This document shows, piece after piece, positions 49,085-61,178 of a stretch of DNA of 64,000 nt. The position numbers and the translations under genes are program-made. Under the pieces are notes generated by a model. It made no database searches. It was not told the DNA's origin and saw only the letters and a list, made by a program, of their open reading frames with translations. Position 1 is the stretch's first letter, and the number at the start of each line of letters is the position of its first letter. Origin of the DNA: Saccharibacter sp. EH611 (lineage in GTDB: Bacteria > Pseudomonadota > Alphaproteobacteria > Acetobacterales > Acetobacteraceae); contig NZ_WVHP01000002.1 of assembly GCF_009834765.1 (NCBI RefSeq), forward strand, positions 1 through 64,000, in the 5' to 3' direction.

Positions 49085-51982
49085 ATGACCTCCCGTCGCC
49101 ATGAATCTACTGAACTGACGATGTTTATTCAGTACCTCAAGGATGGAGAATTTGAGGGGGACATTGGCAGTTCCTATGCTGAACGATTAATAGCGGCAAC
49201 AGATAATAGCATCTATCAGCAGATGCCGAAACTTGCTATCTATCCTAAACATGGGAAAGACCTCAGGCTTGCGGTAGAAGCTTCTCAACAAGCGCAGATA
49301 CCTCTTTCTCCACGGGGAGGAGGGACGGGAACAAATGCCCAGTCCTTAACGCAAGGCGTAATGGTTGATGTATCGCGTTACATGGATCAGATCATTAAGT
49401 ATGATCCAGAAAAATTAACGGTTCGTGTCCAACCTGGAGTTATTTTGTCACGACTTAACGCGTTCCTCAAACCTTATGGTGTGTTTTTTCCACCAATGGT
49501 CTCGACGGCAACACGCGCAACAATCGGTGGGATGATTGCGACAGATGCATCGGGGAAGGGGTCTCGTATTTATGGGAAAACATCGGACTATATTGAAACT
49601 CTGAGTGTTATTTTGTCAGACGGCTCGTCCTTCTGCGCTAAATCCTTTACTCAAGAGGAAACGCAAACCCTATTAGAAGGAACAAACCGCGCTTCAATCG
49701 GATGCCGCGAGCTCTATCGCGTTGTTACAGAACAACAGGATGAGATTGAGCGTGTTTTCCCTAAGATGAATAGAGGTCTGACGGGATATAATTTGCAAAA
49801 GATTTGCCTTGAAAGTGGTGAATTTAATCCAATACGGCTTTTTGCAGGCTCTGAAGGAACACTTGCCTTAACGGAAGAAATTGTCCTTCGTGTAAAGGAA
49901 ATTCCCACACATCGCTCTCTTCTTGTTGTCCGTTATGATGAATTTGATGCTGCCTTACGACATATCAAGCCATTATTATCCTCCGACCCTCTAGCGATTG
50001 AAGTTCTTGATGACCGGCTCTTAGATACTGCCCGTGATGATGCTTCGTGGTCTACAATTAAAGAGGCTCTTGGAGGAGAGACAGAGAAACCGGTTCGAGG
50101 AATCAATTTTGTCGAGTTCGTGGGGGATGATATCTCTTCGCTTGAACAGCGCCTTAAGCAAGCGAAACAGCTTTCTTCCTTCCCAGGAGTTATTGACTGC
50201 CATACAGTTGTCAATCCTGCTGTCATTTCGCAGCTTTGGGAACTCAGAGCTAAGGCCGTTGGTCTTTTAGGGCGTCCGAGAGGCAATAAGCAGGGAGTGC
50301 CCTTTGTGGAGGATACGGCTGTTCCTCCTGACAATCTTCCTGCCTATGTGCGCGACTTCCGGCGCGTATTAGACGATGAACAGTTAGATTACGGCATGTT
50401 CGGCCATGCCGATGTGGGCTGTCTCCACGTTCGACCTTTTTTGGATATGCAATCCCCAGAAGATCAGCACCGTATTCGTCGTATTACAGATAGGGTTGCT
50501 CAGTTAACCCATCATCATGGGGGATTGTTGTGGGGAGAACATGGTAGGGGAGTTCGTGGGGAGTTTTCACCTCTCTTTTTTGGTGAGACACTCTTTAACG
50601 AGCTATGCCGTATTAAAAAAGCCTTTGACCCAAATGATCTGTTTAACCGCGGAAAACTCGTTCCTGTTAATGACCATCATGTTTTAAAAATTGACGAAAT
50701 TCCTTTTCGTGGAACCTTTGATGGCTCTATTAAAGAAAAACATCAGGAAAATTATAGAGAAGCTATCCATTGCAATGGTAATGGCACCTGCTTTAACCAA
50801 GAGCCAGATATCATTATGTGCCCTTCGTACAAAGGCACAAAAGATCGTTTGCAATCGCCGAAGGGACGTGCTGCTTTATTGCGTGAGTGGTTAAGGCTTT
50901 CTACCACCCCACAAAAGAACAAAAAAGTGTATCGCTCTTTTTTATCTTCAGTAAAAAATAACTTGGAAACATGCCTTTCCTGTAAAGCTTGTAGCTCTCA
51001 GTGCCCTATCCGAGTTGATATTCCAAAATTACGCTCACGTTTTTACAACGAATATTACCGATTCCGTGTGAGGCCGTTAAAAGATTATCTTATTCTTTTC
51101 CTCGAGCCTCTTCTTACATTAGGTCGCTTTATGCCAAGATTAACAAATGTTGGTATGAAGAATAGACTATCAAGAAAGATATTTTCTTTTATTGGTCTAG
51201 TCGATCTTCCCTCTTTTTCTCCAGCAACATTACCTTCTTCTGCAAAAATAACGGATAAGTGGCTTCAAGATGGGGATAGCAGCAAAAAAGTTGTTATCTT
51301 ACAAGATAGCTTTACGGGAAGTTTTGATGGTTCCTTAGTAGAGGATACTTACTTTTTCCTTCATAAACTAGGCTATGATGTACGCGTCACGCCTGTTCTG
51401 AATAACGGAAAAGCCTGTCATGTGAAGGGATTTAGACAACCCTTCTTACGAACAGCGCAGAAAATCATCCGAGAAGTTTCTTCTATCACACAGAATAATA
51501 TACCTGTGATAACCCTTGACCCTGCGACGGGTCTGATGTTTGAGCATGAATATAGAGACGAATATGGAGAGCATTCAGCACATCCATGCTCTCCAGAAGA
51601 ATTCCTTTATGATCGGCGCGAGGATCATAAAGGAATCCTATCAAAAAAATATGATGCTCATTTTATTTCACATTGTACATCACAAGCATTAACTCCCGAG
51701 AATGGTCAATTATGGTCTCATGTTATGGCATCCTTTGGAATTACCATAACACAGAAAAAACTCGGATGTTGCGGTATGGCAGGTCTTTTTGGCCACGAGG
51801 GAACAAATGTAGAGTTATCTAAAAAGATATTTCGTCAACATTGGGAAAATAATATAAATTCTTTTTCTCTCATCGAAGGTTTTTCTTGTCGCTGCCAAAG
51901 TGAAAGGATGACAGATTTTCGACCACTTCATCCTCTCCAGTTTTTGAGAAAAATCTCATCCGATGAGGGTATCGCTAAATAA
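49085..51982 (+). CDS. ydiJ: FAD-linked oxidoreductase fused to an Fe-S (CCG) domain, YdiJ type
   Basis: The 965-residue protein joins an FAD-binding PCMH domain (about 60-250; LSPRGGGTGTNAQSLTQG), an FAD-oxidase C domain (about 280-530, PFVEDTAVPPDNL; GEHGRGVRGEFSP), ferredoxin-like cysteines (CNGNGTCF near 560 and CLSCKACSSQCP near 630) and a C-terminal CCG-type domain (KLGCCGMAGLFGHEGTN). The architecture matches YdiJ, reported as a D-2-hydroxyglutarate/D-lactate dehydrogenase that passes electrons to quinone. The start has AAGGAG. It is 23 bases after glmS and may be co-transcribed. Which 2-hydroxyacid it oxidises here is unknown. Confidence 0.9.
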   Translation: MTSRRHESTELTMFIQYLKDGEFEGDIGSSYAERLIAATDNSIYQQMPKLAIYPKHGKDLRLAVEASQQAQIPLSPRGGGTGTNAQSLTQGVMVDVSRYMDQIIKYDPEKLTVRVQPGVILSRLNAFLKPYGVFFPPMVSTATRATIGGMIATDASGKGSRIYGKTSDYIETLSVILSDGSSFCAKSFTQEETQTLLEGTNRASIGCRELYRVVTEQQDEIERVFPKMNRGLTGYNLQKICLESGEFNPIRLFAGSEGTLALTEEIVLRVKEIPTHRSLLVVRYDEFDAALRHIKPLLSSDPLAIEVLDDRLLDTARDDASWSTIKEALGGETEKPVRGINFVEFVGDDISSLEQRLKQAKQLSSFPGVIDCHTVVNPAVISQLWELRAKAVGLLGRPRGNKQGVPFVEDTAVPPDNLPAYVRDFRRVLDDEQLDYGMFGHADVGCLHVRPFLDMQSPEDQHRIRRITDRVAQLTHHHGGLLWGEHGRGVRGEFSPLFFGETLFNELCRIKKAFDPNDLFNRGKLVPVNDHHVLKIDEIPFRGTFDGSIKEKHQENYREAIHCNGNGTCFNQEPDIIMCPSYKGTKDRLQSPKGRAALLREWLRLSTTPQKNKKVYRSFLSSVKNNLETCLSCKACSSQCPIRVDIPKLRSRFYNEYYRFRVRPLKDYLILFLEPLLTLGRFMPRLTNVGMKNRLSRKIFSFIGLVDLPSFSPATLPSSAKITDKWLQDGDSSKKVVILQDSFTGSFDGSLVEDTYFFLHKLGYDVRVTPVLNNGKACHVKGFRQPFLRTAQKIIREVSSITQNNIPVITLDPATGLMFEHEYRDEYGEHSAHPCSPEEFLYDRREDHKGILSKKYDAHFISHCTSQALTPENGQLWSHVMASFGITITQKKLGCCGMAGLFGHEGTNVELSKKIFRQHWENNINSFSLIEGFSCRCQSERMTDFRPLHPLQFLRKISSDEGIAK

Positions 51983-52152
51983 TCTCCTTCGTATAAGGGA
52001 AAAGGGTTCCATGCAAACCCCTTCATTTCGCTAAAAACACGAGATGCTATCTTGAAACAGTAAGAGTTCATCGCCTTTTATAACTGCGTAATGAGGAAAG
52101 ATCTGCTACAAGCAAAGCTGCGGGAAGACATAGAGCAAGGTGAGGGGACATA

Positions 52153-54723
52153 ATGGAAATAGGGCTTGCAGCTATCCTTCTAACGTTAGTGTTCCTTCTT
52201 CTTCTGATCAGTATTACTCAACCTCTCGCCCGGAAATTGAATTTCCCGGAAACTGTTCTCATTGCTATCCTTGGTATTTTAGTAGGAGGTAGTGCATCCT
52301 TTATTAGTAACTCATTGGGGATTGACTTACTGGAAGGTCCAGCAGAGGCACTAACATCATTTCCTATTAGCAGTGAAGGTTTCTTGCTTATATTCCTTCC
52401 TGTGTTGGTCTTCCATGGTGCCATGAGCATCAATGTACGCAGCCTTACGCACGAGATTGCGACGGTACTTTTGCTTGCTATTGTAGCAGTTGTCGTTTCG
52501 ACGGCGACGATCGGATTCGCTTTATATCCATTTGCACAACAAAGCCTTACCGTATGCCTCTTGTTAGGGGCCATCGTCGCAACAACAGACCCGTCTGCTG
52601 TTGCTGGCATATTCCGTGATATAGGTGCTGCATCACGTTTGAGCCGTCTTGTTGAAGGTGAAGCGCTTTTTAATGATGCCGCTGCTATTGCTATTTTTTC
52701 TATTCTTGTCGCAGCAACAACGGCTCATCATGCTGTGAGTTTAGGTGAGGCAGCCTTTAGCTTTTTCACGAGTTTTTCTGGAGCCGTTGTCGTTGGTATT
52801 GCTGTTGCGCGGCTAATGCTCTTATTAATTTCAACGATCAGTGGTTTCCCTGCAGCAGAAGTCACTTTAACGCTCGTTTTGCCGTACACCGTTTATATTA
52901 TATGTGATGATATTTTGGGATTTTCGGGAGTTGTGGCTACAGCTACTGCTGGTCTTACGATCTCCGCCTATGGGCCTTCGACCTTTCGCCCACAGGTATG
53001 GCGGTTTCTACATGAACTTTGGGAGCAGCTGGTTTATTGGGCGGGTTCGCTAGTCTTTATCCTCGCGGCCATGCTCGTTCCACGCATGATGGTTGGGATG
53101 ACACGCTGGGATTGCGTGCTTATTTTGATCGCTAGTGCAGCAGGGTTATTAGCGCGTTCTGCCGTGATCTTTGGATTACTTCCAGTTCTTAGCATCACAC
53201 GTTTATCGCCTCCAGTTCCAACACGCTTTAAAACGACCATGGCTTGGGGGGGATTACGAGGGGCTATTACCTTAGCTTTAGCTCTCGCAATCAATGAAAA
53301 CCAACATATTAATGAATCTATTACTCATTTCGTCGGTATTGTTGCAACAGGTTTCGTCCTTATTACGTTATTGGTTAACGGAACAACGTTACGTTCTTTG
53401 GTTCTTTTCTTGAAGTTGGATCAATTGTCACCTGTAGATGAAGCTATTCGACATCAAATTATTGGTATCGGGTTAGGACATGTTGCCAACCGCGTTGAGC
53501 AAGTCTCAAATGAACTTGGTTTCAGCAAGAGAACACGCTCGGGCGTTATTAGTCGGATTGAGCGACGCGCTCAGAAAGAAAAAGAAGCCAATAATTTTGA
53601 GGCTGCCTTAGGAGACCGTGATCGCGTCACAATGGCTCTTATTACCATCGCTAACCAAGAGCGCAGTCTCCTTCTTGATCTGTTCCGCGTTCAAGGCATG
53701 TCAAGTCGCCGGGTTATGGAAATATTGCTACGTACAGCTGAAGCAATGGTTGATGGTGCTCAAAGAGAAGGACGTTATGGCTATGTGAGAGCTCGTAAGA
53801 GACGACTACAGCCTAGCTACCGTTTTCAACTTGCGCAAATGATTCACCAAAAATTTCGTATTGATCGTCCCATGATGTTTTGCATGATGGAACGCTTTGA
53901 AATGTTGATTATTACACATCTCGTTTCAACGTCTTTGATGCGTTTTGTCCGTGACCGCATGGAACCTACTCTAGGCCCACGTATTACAGAAATTGTTTCT
54001 GAAGTTCTCGGGCGTCAACGTAAGCTTCTTGACGATGCTCTTGAAGCATTAAGAATGCACTATGCAGGGTATTCTGAAGCATTAGAGAGCCGTATTCTAC
54101 GACAGATTTCTTTGCGGATGGAAGATGAGGAATATGAAACACTCGTCCGGGAAAATCTTATTTCTCAGGAACTTCATCGAGAGCTCCACCGTATCATTGA
54201 ACGTCATCGCCTTCGTTTAGAAACACCATTACGCTTTAATCTAAGGAGTGGAATTGAGCAGCGTTTAAGAGCTTTCCCAGCTTTTAATGGCGTTCCTGAT
54301 GCCGCATTGCACGAGTTAGCATCTAAAGTTTCCATGTGCTTTTTATCACCTGGTGAGATTCTTTTCAAAAAAAGAAGCAAAATTCGATTTATTTATGCGC
54401 AAGTGGCTGGCTTAGTCGAGCTGCAACGAGAAGAAAATGACGTTCAGCTGGGGGCAGGGGACTTAGTAGGGGCTGTAAGTCTGCTCAAAGGCGACCGGAT
54501 GCGCGCAACGGTTCGATCTTTACAATTTTCGCATATGCTGGCTATTCCAAAAGATGAATTTGAGCATTTGCTTGAAATGTATCCAATCATTAAACGACAG
54601 GTTATCAAACGCAACCAGCAGCGCCGTAATGGTCTCATTCTTCCAAATGTTGCTGTTACATCAAACGGAAGAAACGTTTTGCCAGCACATGATGCAGAGC
54701 TTAATATTTCATCGCTAAGATAG
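52153..54723 (+). CDS. CPA1-type Na+/H+ antiporter with C-terminal cyclic-nucleotide-binding-like domain
   Basis: The 856-residue protein has about 12 membrane helices (1-410) of the sodium/hydrogen exchanger family (TTDPSAVAGIFRDIGAASRL with the ion-binding TD motif; GEALFNDAAAIAIF; WGGLRGAITLALAL), then a long helical cytosolic part (about 430-690) and a Crp-like cyclic-nucleotide-binding domain (about 705-830). The phosphate-binding cassette reads GDLVGAVSLLKGDRMRATV near 768; the Arg-Ala pair is kept, but the Glu normally in FGE is Ala, so nucleotide binding is doubtful. It probably regulates pH or Na+ in acid conditions. A palindrome covers its stop codon. Confidence 0.92.
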   Translation: MEIGLAAILLTLVFLLLLISITQPLARKLNFPETVLIAILGILVGGSASFISNSLGIDLLEGPAEALTSFPISSEGFLLIFLPVLVFHGAMSINVRSLTHEIATVLLLAIVAVVVSTATIGFALYPFAQQSLTVCLLLGAIVATTDPSAVAGIFRDIGAASRLSRLVEGEALFNDAAAIAIFSILVAATTAHHAVSLGEAAFSFFTSFSGAVVVGIAVARLMLLLISTISGFPAAEVTLTLVLPYTVYIICDDILGFSGVVATATAGLTISAYGPSTFRPQVWRFLHELWEQLVYWAGSLVFILAAMLVPRMMVGMTRWDCVLILIASAAGLLARSAVIFGLLPVLSITRLSPPVPTRFKTTMAWGGLRGAITLALALAINENQHINESITHFVGIVATGFVLITLLVNGTTLRSLVLFLKLDQLSPVDEAIRHQIIGIGLGHVANRVEQVSNELGFSKRTRSGVISRIERRAQKEKEANNFEAALGDRDRVTMALITIANQERSLLLDLFRVQGMSSRRVMEILLRTAEAMVDGAQREGRYGYVRARKRRLQPSYRFQLAQMIHQKFRIDRPMMFCMMERFEMLIITHLVSTSLMRFVRDRMEPTLGPRITEIVSEVLGRQRKLLDDALEALRMHYAGYSEALESRILRQISLRMEDEEYETLVRENLISQELHRELHRIIERHRLRLETPLRFNLRSGIEQRLRAFPAFNGVPDAALHELASKVSMCFLSPGEILFKKRSKIRFIYAQVAGLVELQREENDVQLGAGDLVGAVSLLKGDRMRATVRSLQFSHMLAIPKDEFEHLLEMYPIIKRQVIKRNQQRRNGLILPNVAVTSNGRNVLPAHDAELNISSLR

Positions 54724-54734
54724 CGATGAAATAT
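54704..54734. terminator. Palindrome across the antiporter stop codon
   Basis: ATATTTCATCGCTA / TAGCGATGAAATAT is a perfect 14-bp inverted repeat with loop AGA; its 5' arm encodes the last codons and its 3' arm holds the TAG. CTTTC follows. It sits between the convergent antiporter and thiD ends and probably terminates both. Confidence 0.65.
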
Positions 54735-54817
54735 CTTTCAAAAAGTGAGCCAAATGGGAAATATGGATCACAAAATAGTCACATAATGATTATTATGCCA
54801 ACTATAATGTAAAAAAA

Positions 54818-55609
54818 TCAACCTTGATGATTCAACGGCCCATGCTCCGCAACAAGCTTTAAAGCATCAGCTGTTTTTAATGTTTTAATAAGATAATTTC
54901 GTGCTCGTGAAACGGCTTGTGGCACAGGATGATCAATCATGAAAAAAGCTAATGCTGACGATAAAGTGCAACCAGTGCCTCGTCCATGTAAGGTTTTAAC
55001 ACGGTCATGAGAATAAAAATGGCATTGTTCGCCTGGCCCGACAAGCACATCTGTACAAATTTCTTGATCACTTAAATGCCCACCTTTAAGCAAAACCCAT
55101 GGAACACCTAGCTTGTGCAACATAATTGCTTGCTCTTTCATTTCTGCCACTGTTTTTGCCTCTGAACGATTAAGAAGAGTAGCACTTTCCCTTAAGTTTG
55201 GCGTTATAAGCGTGACAGTCTTTATAAATTTTTCCAGTATATCTTGAGAGAGATTTTCTTTATATAGCCTATCCCCAGAGCTAGCTTTCAATACAGGATC
55301 ATACACGATTGGAAGTTTCGAGAAAGAAGGCAGTAAGACTGTAAGCTTTTCTGCAATAGAATTACTGCCGATCATTCCTATTTTAATTGCACTTACTGGC
55401 ATTTCCTGCAATGCCATATCTATCTGCTGTGATATGATATGGGCCGCCATGGTAACCGTTTCCCCTACATGGCGGCTGTTTTGCGCAACAACAGCGGTTA
55501 CACAAATTAATGCATATCCACCAAGCGCCGAAAGCGTTTTTATATCTGCTGCGATCCCTGCACCGCCTGTCGGGTCTGTTCCAGCAATCGTAAGAACTGC
55601 ATATGTCAT
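54818..55609 (-). CDS. thiD: Hydroxymethylpyrimidine/phosphomethylpyrimidine kinase
   Basis: ThiD phosphorylates HMP and HMP-P to HMP-PP for thiamin synthesis. The 263-residue ribokinase-fold protein has GTDPTGGAGIAADIKT (10-25), KIGMIGS, PNLRESATLLNR and the ATP/Mg motif HGRGTGCTLSSALAF. It is the last gene of the thiamin operon and overlaps thiF by ATGA. Confidence 0.97.
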   Translation of the reverse strand: MTYAVLTIAGTDPTGGAGIAADIKTLSALGGYALICVTAVVAQNSRHVGETVTMAAHIISQQIDMALQEMPVSAIKIGMIGSNSIAEKLTVLLPSFSKLPIVYDPVLKASSGDRLYKENLSQDILEKFIKTVTLITPNLRESATLLNRSEAKTVAEMKEQAIMLHKLGVPWVLLKGGHLSDQEICTDVLVGPGEQCHFYSHDRVKTLHGRGTGCTLSSALAFFMIDHPVPQAVSRARNYLIKTLKTADALKLVAEHGPLNHQG

Positions 55610-56586
55610 AACGCCTGCTTCCCCAACGCAAGAACTGCTATGTCTCTCTTCCCTCTTTCATAGAATTGTTCTGCTGCCCTAGCCGCACGTGTTCCTGTCT
55701 GACAACACAACACGATACGGCCGTTATACGAAAGATCACGCCCTTCAACGGTAAACTGATCCAACGGTGTGGAACGAATGTTATTCCTTGATAAAACAGG
55801 TCTTTCGCCAGGAATTCTCACATCAATCACTAGATCATCATCATCGACATCCTGCCAGGAAATAAAAGACCATTTTTTACGAGGTTCTTTTGCTGAATGA
55901 AAAGAAAACTGACTCATACGCATCTCCCGAGCATCCCAACGATAGAGTGTCCCTGCCAAAGAGGATTCCCTATTCAGTAAGAGCGAAAGACATAATTGAG
56001 CTTGGATAGTACCAACAAGCGCGACAACAGACCCAAGAACCCCACCAATACGACAGTCAGGGGCATTACGAGACAAATCTGGAAAAACTGCTCTATAACT
56101 AGGGGAATTGCCACAAAAAGCGCCAGCATACCCCCCTAACCCCACAGCTGATCCACTAATCAATATATTTTTCTTTTGCTGGCAAATATCACTAAGCATA
56201 TACGTTGTCGCAAAGTTATCTGCAGCATCAATCACAATGGCATCTTCCGAGATAATTTTTTCAGCACTATGTGATGTCATATAAAAATCATGTGGAATAA
56301 CATGTATCGTTGGATTCAATGCAGAAAGACGTTTACACATACAATGTGCTTTACTTTTTCTAATATCATCTGTCGTATAAAAAGTTTGTCTATGGAGATT
56401 ACTTTCCTCTACACTATCTCCATCAACGATATGAATATGCCCTACTCCAGAGCCTGCAAGGCACGGTAAAAGAGCACATCCGAGCCCTCCAGCACCAACC
56501 ACGACGACTTCAGCTTCTGAGAAGGCACGTTGCCCTGTAGCTCCAACTTCTACGAGAGACATTTGGGTCATATAACGTGTTAGCAT
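55606..56586 (-). CDS. thiF: ThiF/MoeB-type adenylating enzyme fused to a rhodanese domain
   Basis: Such enzymes adenylate the C-terminal glycine of ThiS and help load sulfur for the thiazole ring. The 326-residue protein has the E1 fold: GAGGLGCALLPCLAGSGVG (about 32-50), NLHRQ (catalytic Arg), IDAADNFATTYMLSD, and a candidate crossover Cys (APDCRIGGVLGSV). Residues about 240-326 are a rhodanese domain with active-site loop CCQTGTRA (near 292). The Zn-binding CxxC usually written PCYRC is SYRA here (NSPSYRAVFPD), so the structural zinc site is probably absent. It overlaps thiE and thiD. Confidence 0.88.
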   Translation of the reverse strand: MLTRYMTQMSLVEVGATGQRAFSEAEVVVVGAGGLGCALLPCLAGSGVGHIHIVDGDSVEESNLHRQTFYTTDDIRKSKAHCMCKRLSALNPTIHVIPHDFYMTSHSAEKIISEDAIVIDAADNFATTYMLSDICQQKKNILISGSAVGLGGYAGAFCGNSPSYRAVFPDLSRNAPDCRIGGVLGSVVALVGTIQAQLCLSLLLNRESSLAGTLYRWDAREMRMSQFSFHSAKEPRKKWSFISWQDVDDDDLVIDVRIPGERPVLSRNNIRSTPLDQFTVEGRDLSYNGRIVLCCQTGTRAARAAEQFYERGKRDIAVLALGKQAL

Positions 56587-57209
56587 GAACCACTATCTCT
56601 CAACGCTTCTTGCCAAGCTTTAACCCTTTGCTCAATTGAAGCGGTATGACGGAAAACATCACTGACAACCGCGACAGCTTCTGCACCAGCTTTTAAGCAT
56701 GACAAACTACGCTCCGTTGTCACACCTCCAATTGCAACCAAAGGAATAGGAGCAATCAGAGAAGCCCATTCATGCACTCTTTTAAGCCCCTGAGGCTGCC
56801 ACGGCATAACTTTTAGCGTTGTTTGCCATACAGGCCCCAATGCGATATAATACGGATCAAATTTTTGTGCTGCAGAAAGCTCATGATGATCATGAGTACT
56901 CACCCCTAGCTTAACACCCTGCCTGTGAATGGCTTTATAATCTGCCGATAGAAGGTCTCCTTGCCCTAAATGAATATAAGGTGCGCCTTCATCTAGAGCA
57001 ATTTCCCAATGGTCATTAACGACCAAACAAGATTGATAGGCACGGGAAACCTCAAGAGCTTTCCTCACTTCGTGTCTAACAAAATTTCTATCCTCTGTTT
57101 TGGCACGTAATTGGATAAAACATGCTCCCGCTTTTACCGCTCGTGCAACTTCATCTGCAGAGCTTGCAATAGGATAGAAACTATCTGGTAGATGCGTCAT
57201 CCTAAGCAT
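56580..57209 (-). CDS. thiE: Thiamin-phosphate synthase
   Basis: ThiE couples HMP-PP with the thiazole phosphate to thiamin monophosphate. The 209-residue TIM-barrel protein shows [52 protein letters not shown] and [14 protein letters not shown], close to the family consensus. The start overlaps thiG by about 13 bases; a second ATG at 57200 is possible. Its stop overlaps thiF. Confidence 0.96.
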   Translation of the reverse strand: MLRMTHLPDSFYPIASSADEVARAVKAGACFIQLRAKTEDRNFVRHEVRKALEVSRAYQSCLVVNDHWEIALDEGAPYIHLGQGDLLSADYKAIHRQGVKLGVSTHDHHELSAAQKFDPYYIALGPVWQTTLKVMPWQPQGLKRVHEWASLIAPIPLVAIGGVTTERSLSCLKAGAEAVAVVSDVFRHTASIEQRVKAWQEALRDSGSC

Positions 57210-57997
57210 GCCTTTCCGATAATTGGGCTCGAAGCCATTCCTCCTTTATAGGGTTCCATGCAGTCGGCTTGATAAGCTAAATGCCCTGCCTCAATGGCTT
57301 TAGAGAAAGCCAAAGCCATTTGGATCGGATTTCCAGCACGCGCAACGGCCGTATTGAGGAGTACAGCATCAAACCCCATTTCCATAGCTTCTGCGGCCTG
57401 TGAAGGACGCCCAATCCCAGCATCAACAATCAGTGGAACATTGGGAAAACTGGCACGCATAGCTTCCAATGCTGCGACATCACTTAACCCTTGCCCACTC
57501 CCTATAGGAGATGCCCACGGCATTAAGACTTGGCACCCCACTTGCAACAAACGCTCAGCTACACCTAGATCCGTTGTTGTATATGGGAAAACGGAAAAAC
57601 CATCTTCGGTCAAAATGCGCGCAGCTTCAACTAAGCCAAAAACATCGGGGTGCAAACTATGTTCATCCCCAATAACTTCCAGCTTAATCCACGAAGTTCC
57701 CATAAGTTCACGCGCCATATGGGCTGTGGTGACAGCCTCCTGAACGGAAAAACAGCCCGCTGTATTAGGAAGAACTCTCACTCCAATTTTCTGAATAAGT
57801 GACCAAAAACTCTGCCCGGGTCGTTCATTATGGTGAGAAAAACCAAGCTTCTCTCTGCGTAGTGACACGGTAACAATATCACAATCCGATATTTTTACCG
57901 CTTTTTCGAGAGAAGCTGGTGAAGGATAGCGCGCCGTTCCTAAAAGAAAACGGGATTGCACAGTTTCTTGATAGAGAGAAAGCTGAGACATACTCAT
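57197..57997 (-). CDS. thiG: Thiazole synthase
   Basis: ThiG forms the thiazole ring from deoxyxylulose phosphate, dehydroglycine and ThiS thiocarboxylate. The 266-residue TIM-barrel protein has [12 protein letters not shown] at the start, [16 protein letters not shown] with the Schiff-base Lys near 107, [17 protein letters not shown] and [20 protein letters not shown] for phosphate binding. The start is overlapped by the thiS stop (ATGA), with AAGGAGG upstream. Confidence 0.97.
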   Translation of the reverse strand: MSMSQLSLYQETVQSRFLLGTARYPSPASLEKAVKISDCDIVTVSLRREKLGFSHHNERPGQSFWSLIQKIGVRVLPNTAGCFSVQEAVTTAHMARELMGTSWIKLEVIGDEHSLHPDVFGLVEAARILTEDGFSVFPYTTTDLGVAERLLQVGCQVLMPWASPIGSGQGLSDVAALEAMRASFPNVPLIVDAGIGRPSQAAEAMEMGFDAVLLNTAVARAGNPIQMALAFSKAIEAGHLAYQADCMEPYKGGMASSPIIGKACLG

Positions 57998-58187
57998 CCT
58001 CCTTGAAGTGGCGCTAAAATTTCAATCGCATCTCCAGAGCGGAGCGTTGCCACATCACGATCATCGGCTGCAACAAAATGTCCGTTCAATGCCGTTGCAA
58101 CAACAGCATCACCCAAACCAAGTTCCTTTAAGAGTTCCGTTAAGGTAGGTGAAAGAGGACGAGTTTCACCATTAACATGTAGAATTG

Positions 58188-58191
<4 letters not shown>
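57994..58191 (-). CDS. thiS: Sulfur carrier protein ThiS
   Basis: The 65-residue ubiquitin-like protein ends in Gly-Gly (LAPLQGG), which becomes the thiocarboxylate sulfur donor for ThiG. It has [20 protein letters not shown] and [16 protein letters not shown] start at the ATG overlapping the thiO stop (ATGA at 58188-58191), giving the usual length; a longer frame lies inside thiO. Confidence 0.95.
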
Positions 58192-60987
<2,796 letters not shown>

Positions 60988-61021
60988 TTAGGATATGAGC
61001 ATATAAGGCATTCATGCTTTC

Positions 61022-61114
61022 CTGTCCCTTCGCCGGCATGACCCGGATCAGGTTCAAAGGGTCCAGCTCACGCTATCTCAGCCCTCTTTCAAAAAGAGGG
61101 CACCCCTCGGAACA
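61022..61114 (-). promoter_or_regulatory. TPP riboswitch (THI element) for the thiamin operon
   Basis: On the minus strand: GAGGGGTGCC, a P3 hairpin (CCTCTTTTTGAAAGAGGG), the conserved GGCTGAGATAG motif, and later ACCCTTTGAACCTGATCCGG with GTCATGCCGGCGAAGGGA. These are the two core parts of the thiamin pyrophosphate aptamer. It ends about 86 bases before the thiC ATG. Repression by TPP is expected; whether it acts on transcription or translation is not clear, but no terminator hairpin with a T-run was seen, which favours translation. Confidence 0.95.
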
Positions 61115-61178
61115 ACTCTTACGCTATGCTCCCTTATTCTAAGCGTCAAGAAACAACGTAAAATTTATCTTTCTCATT

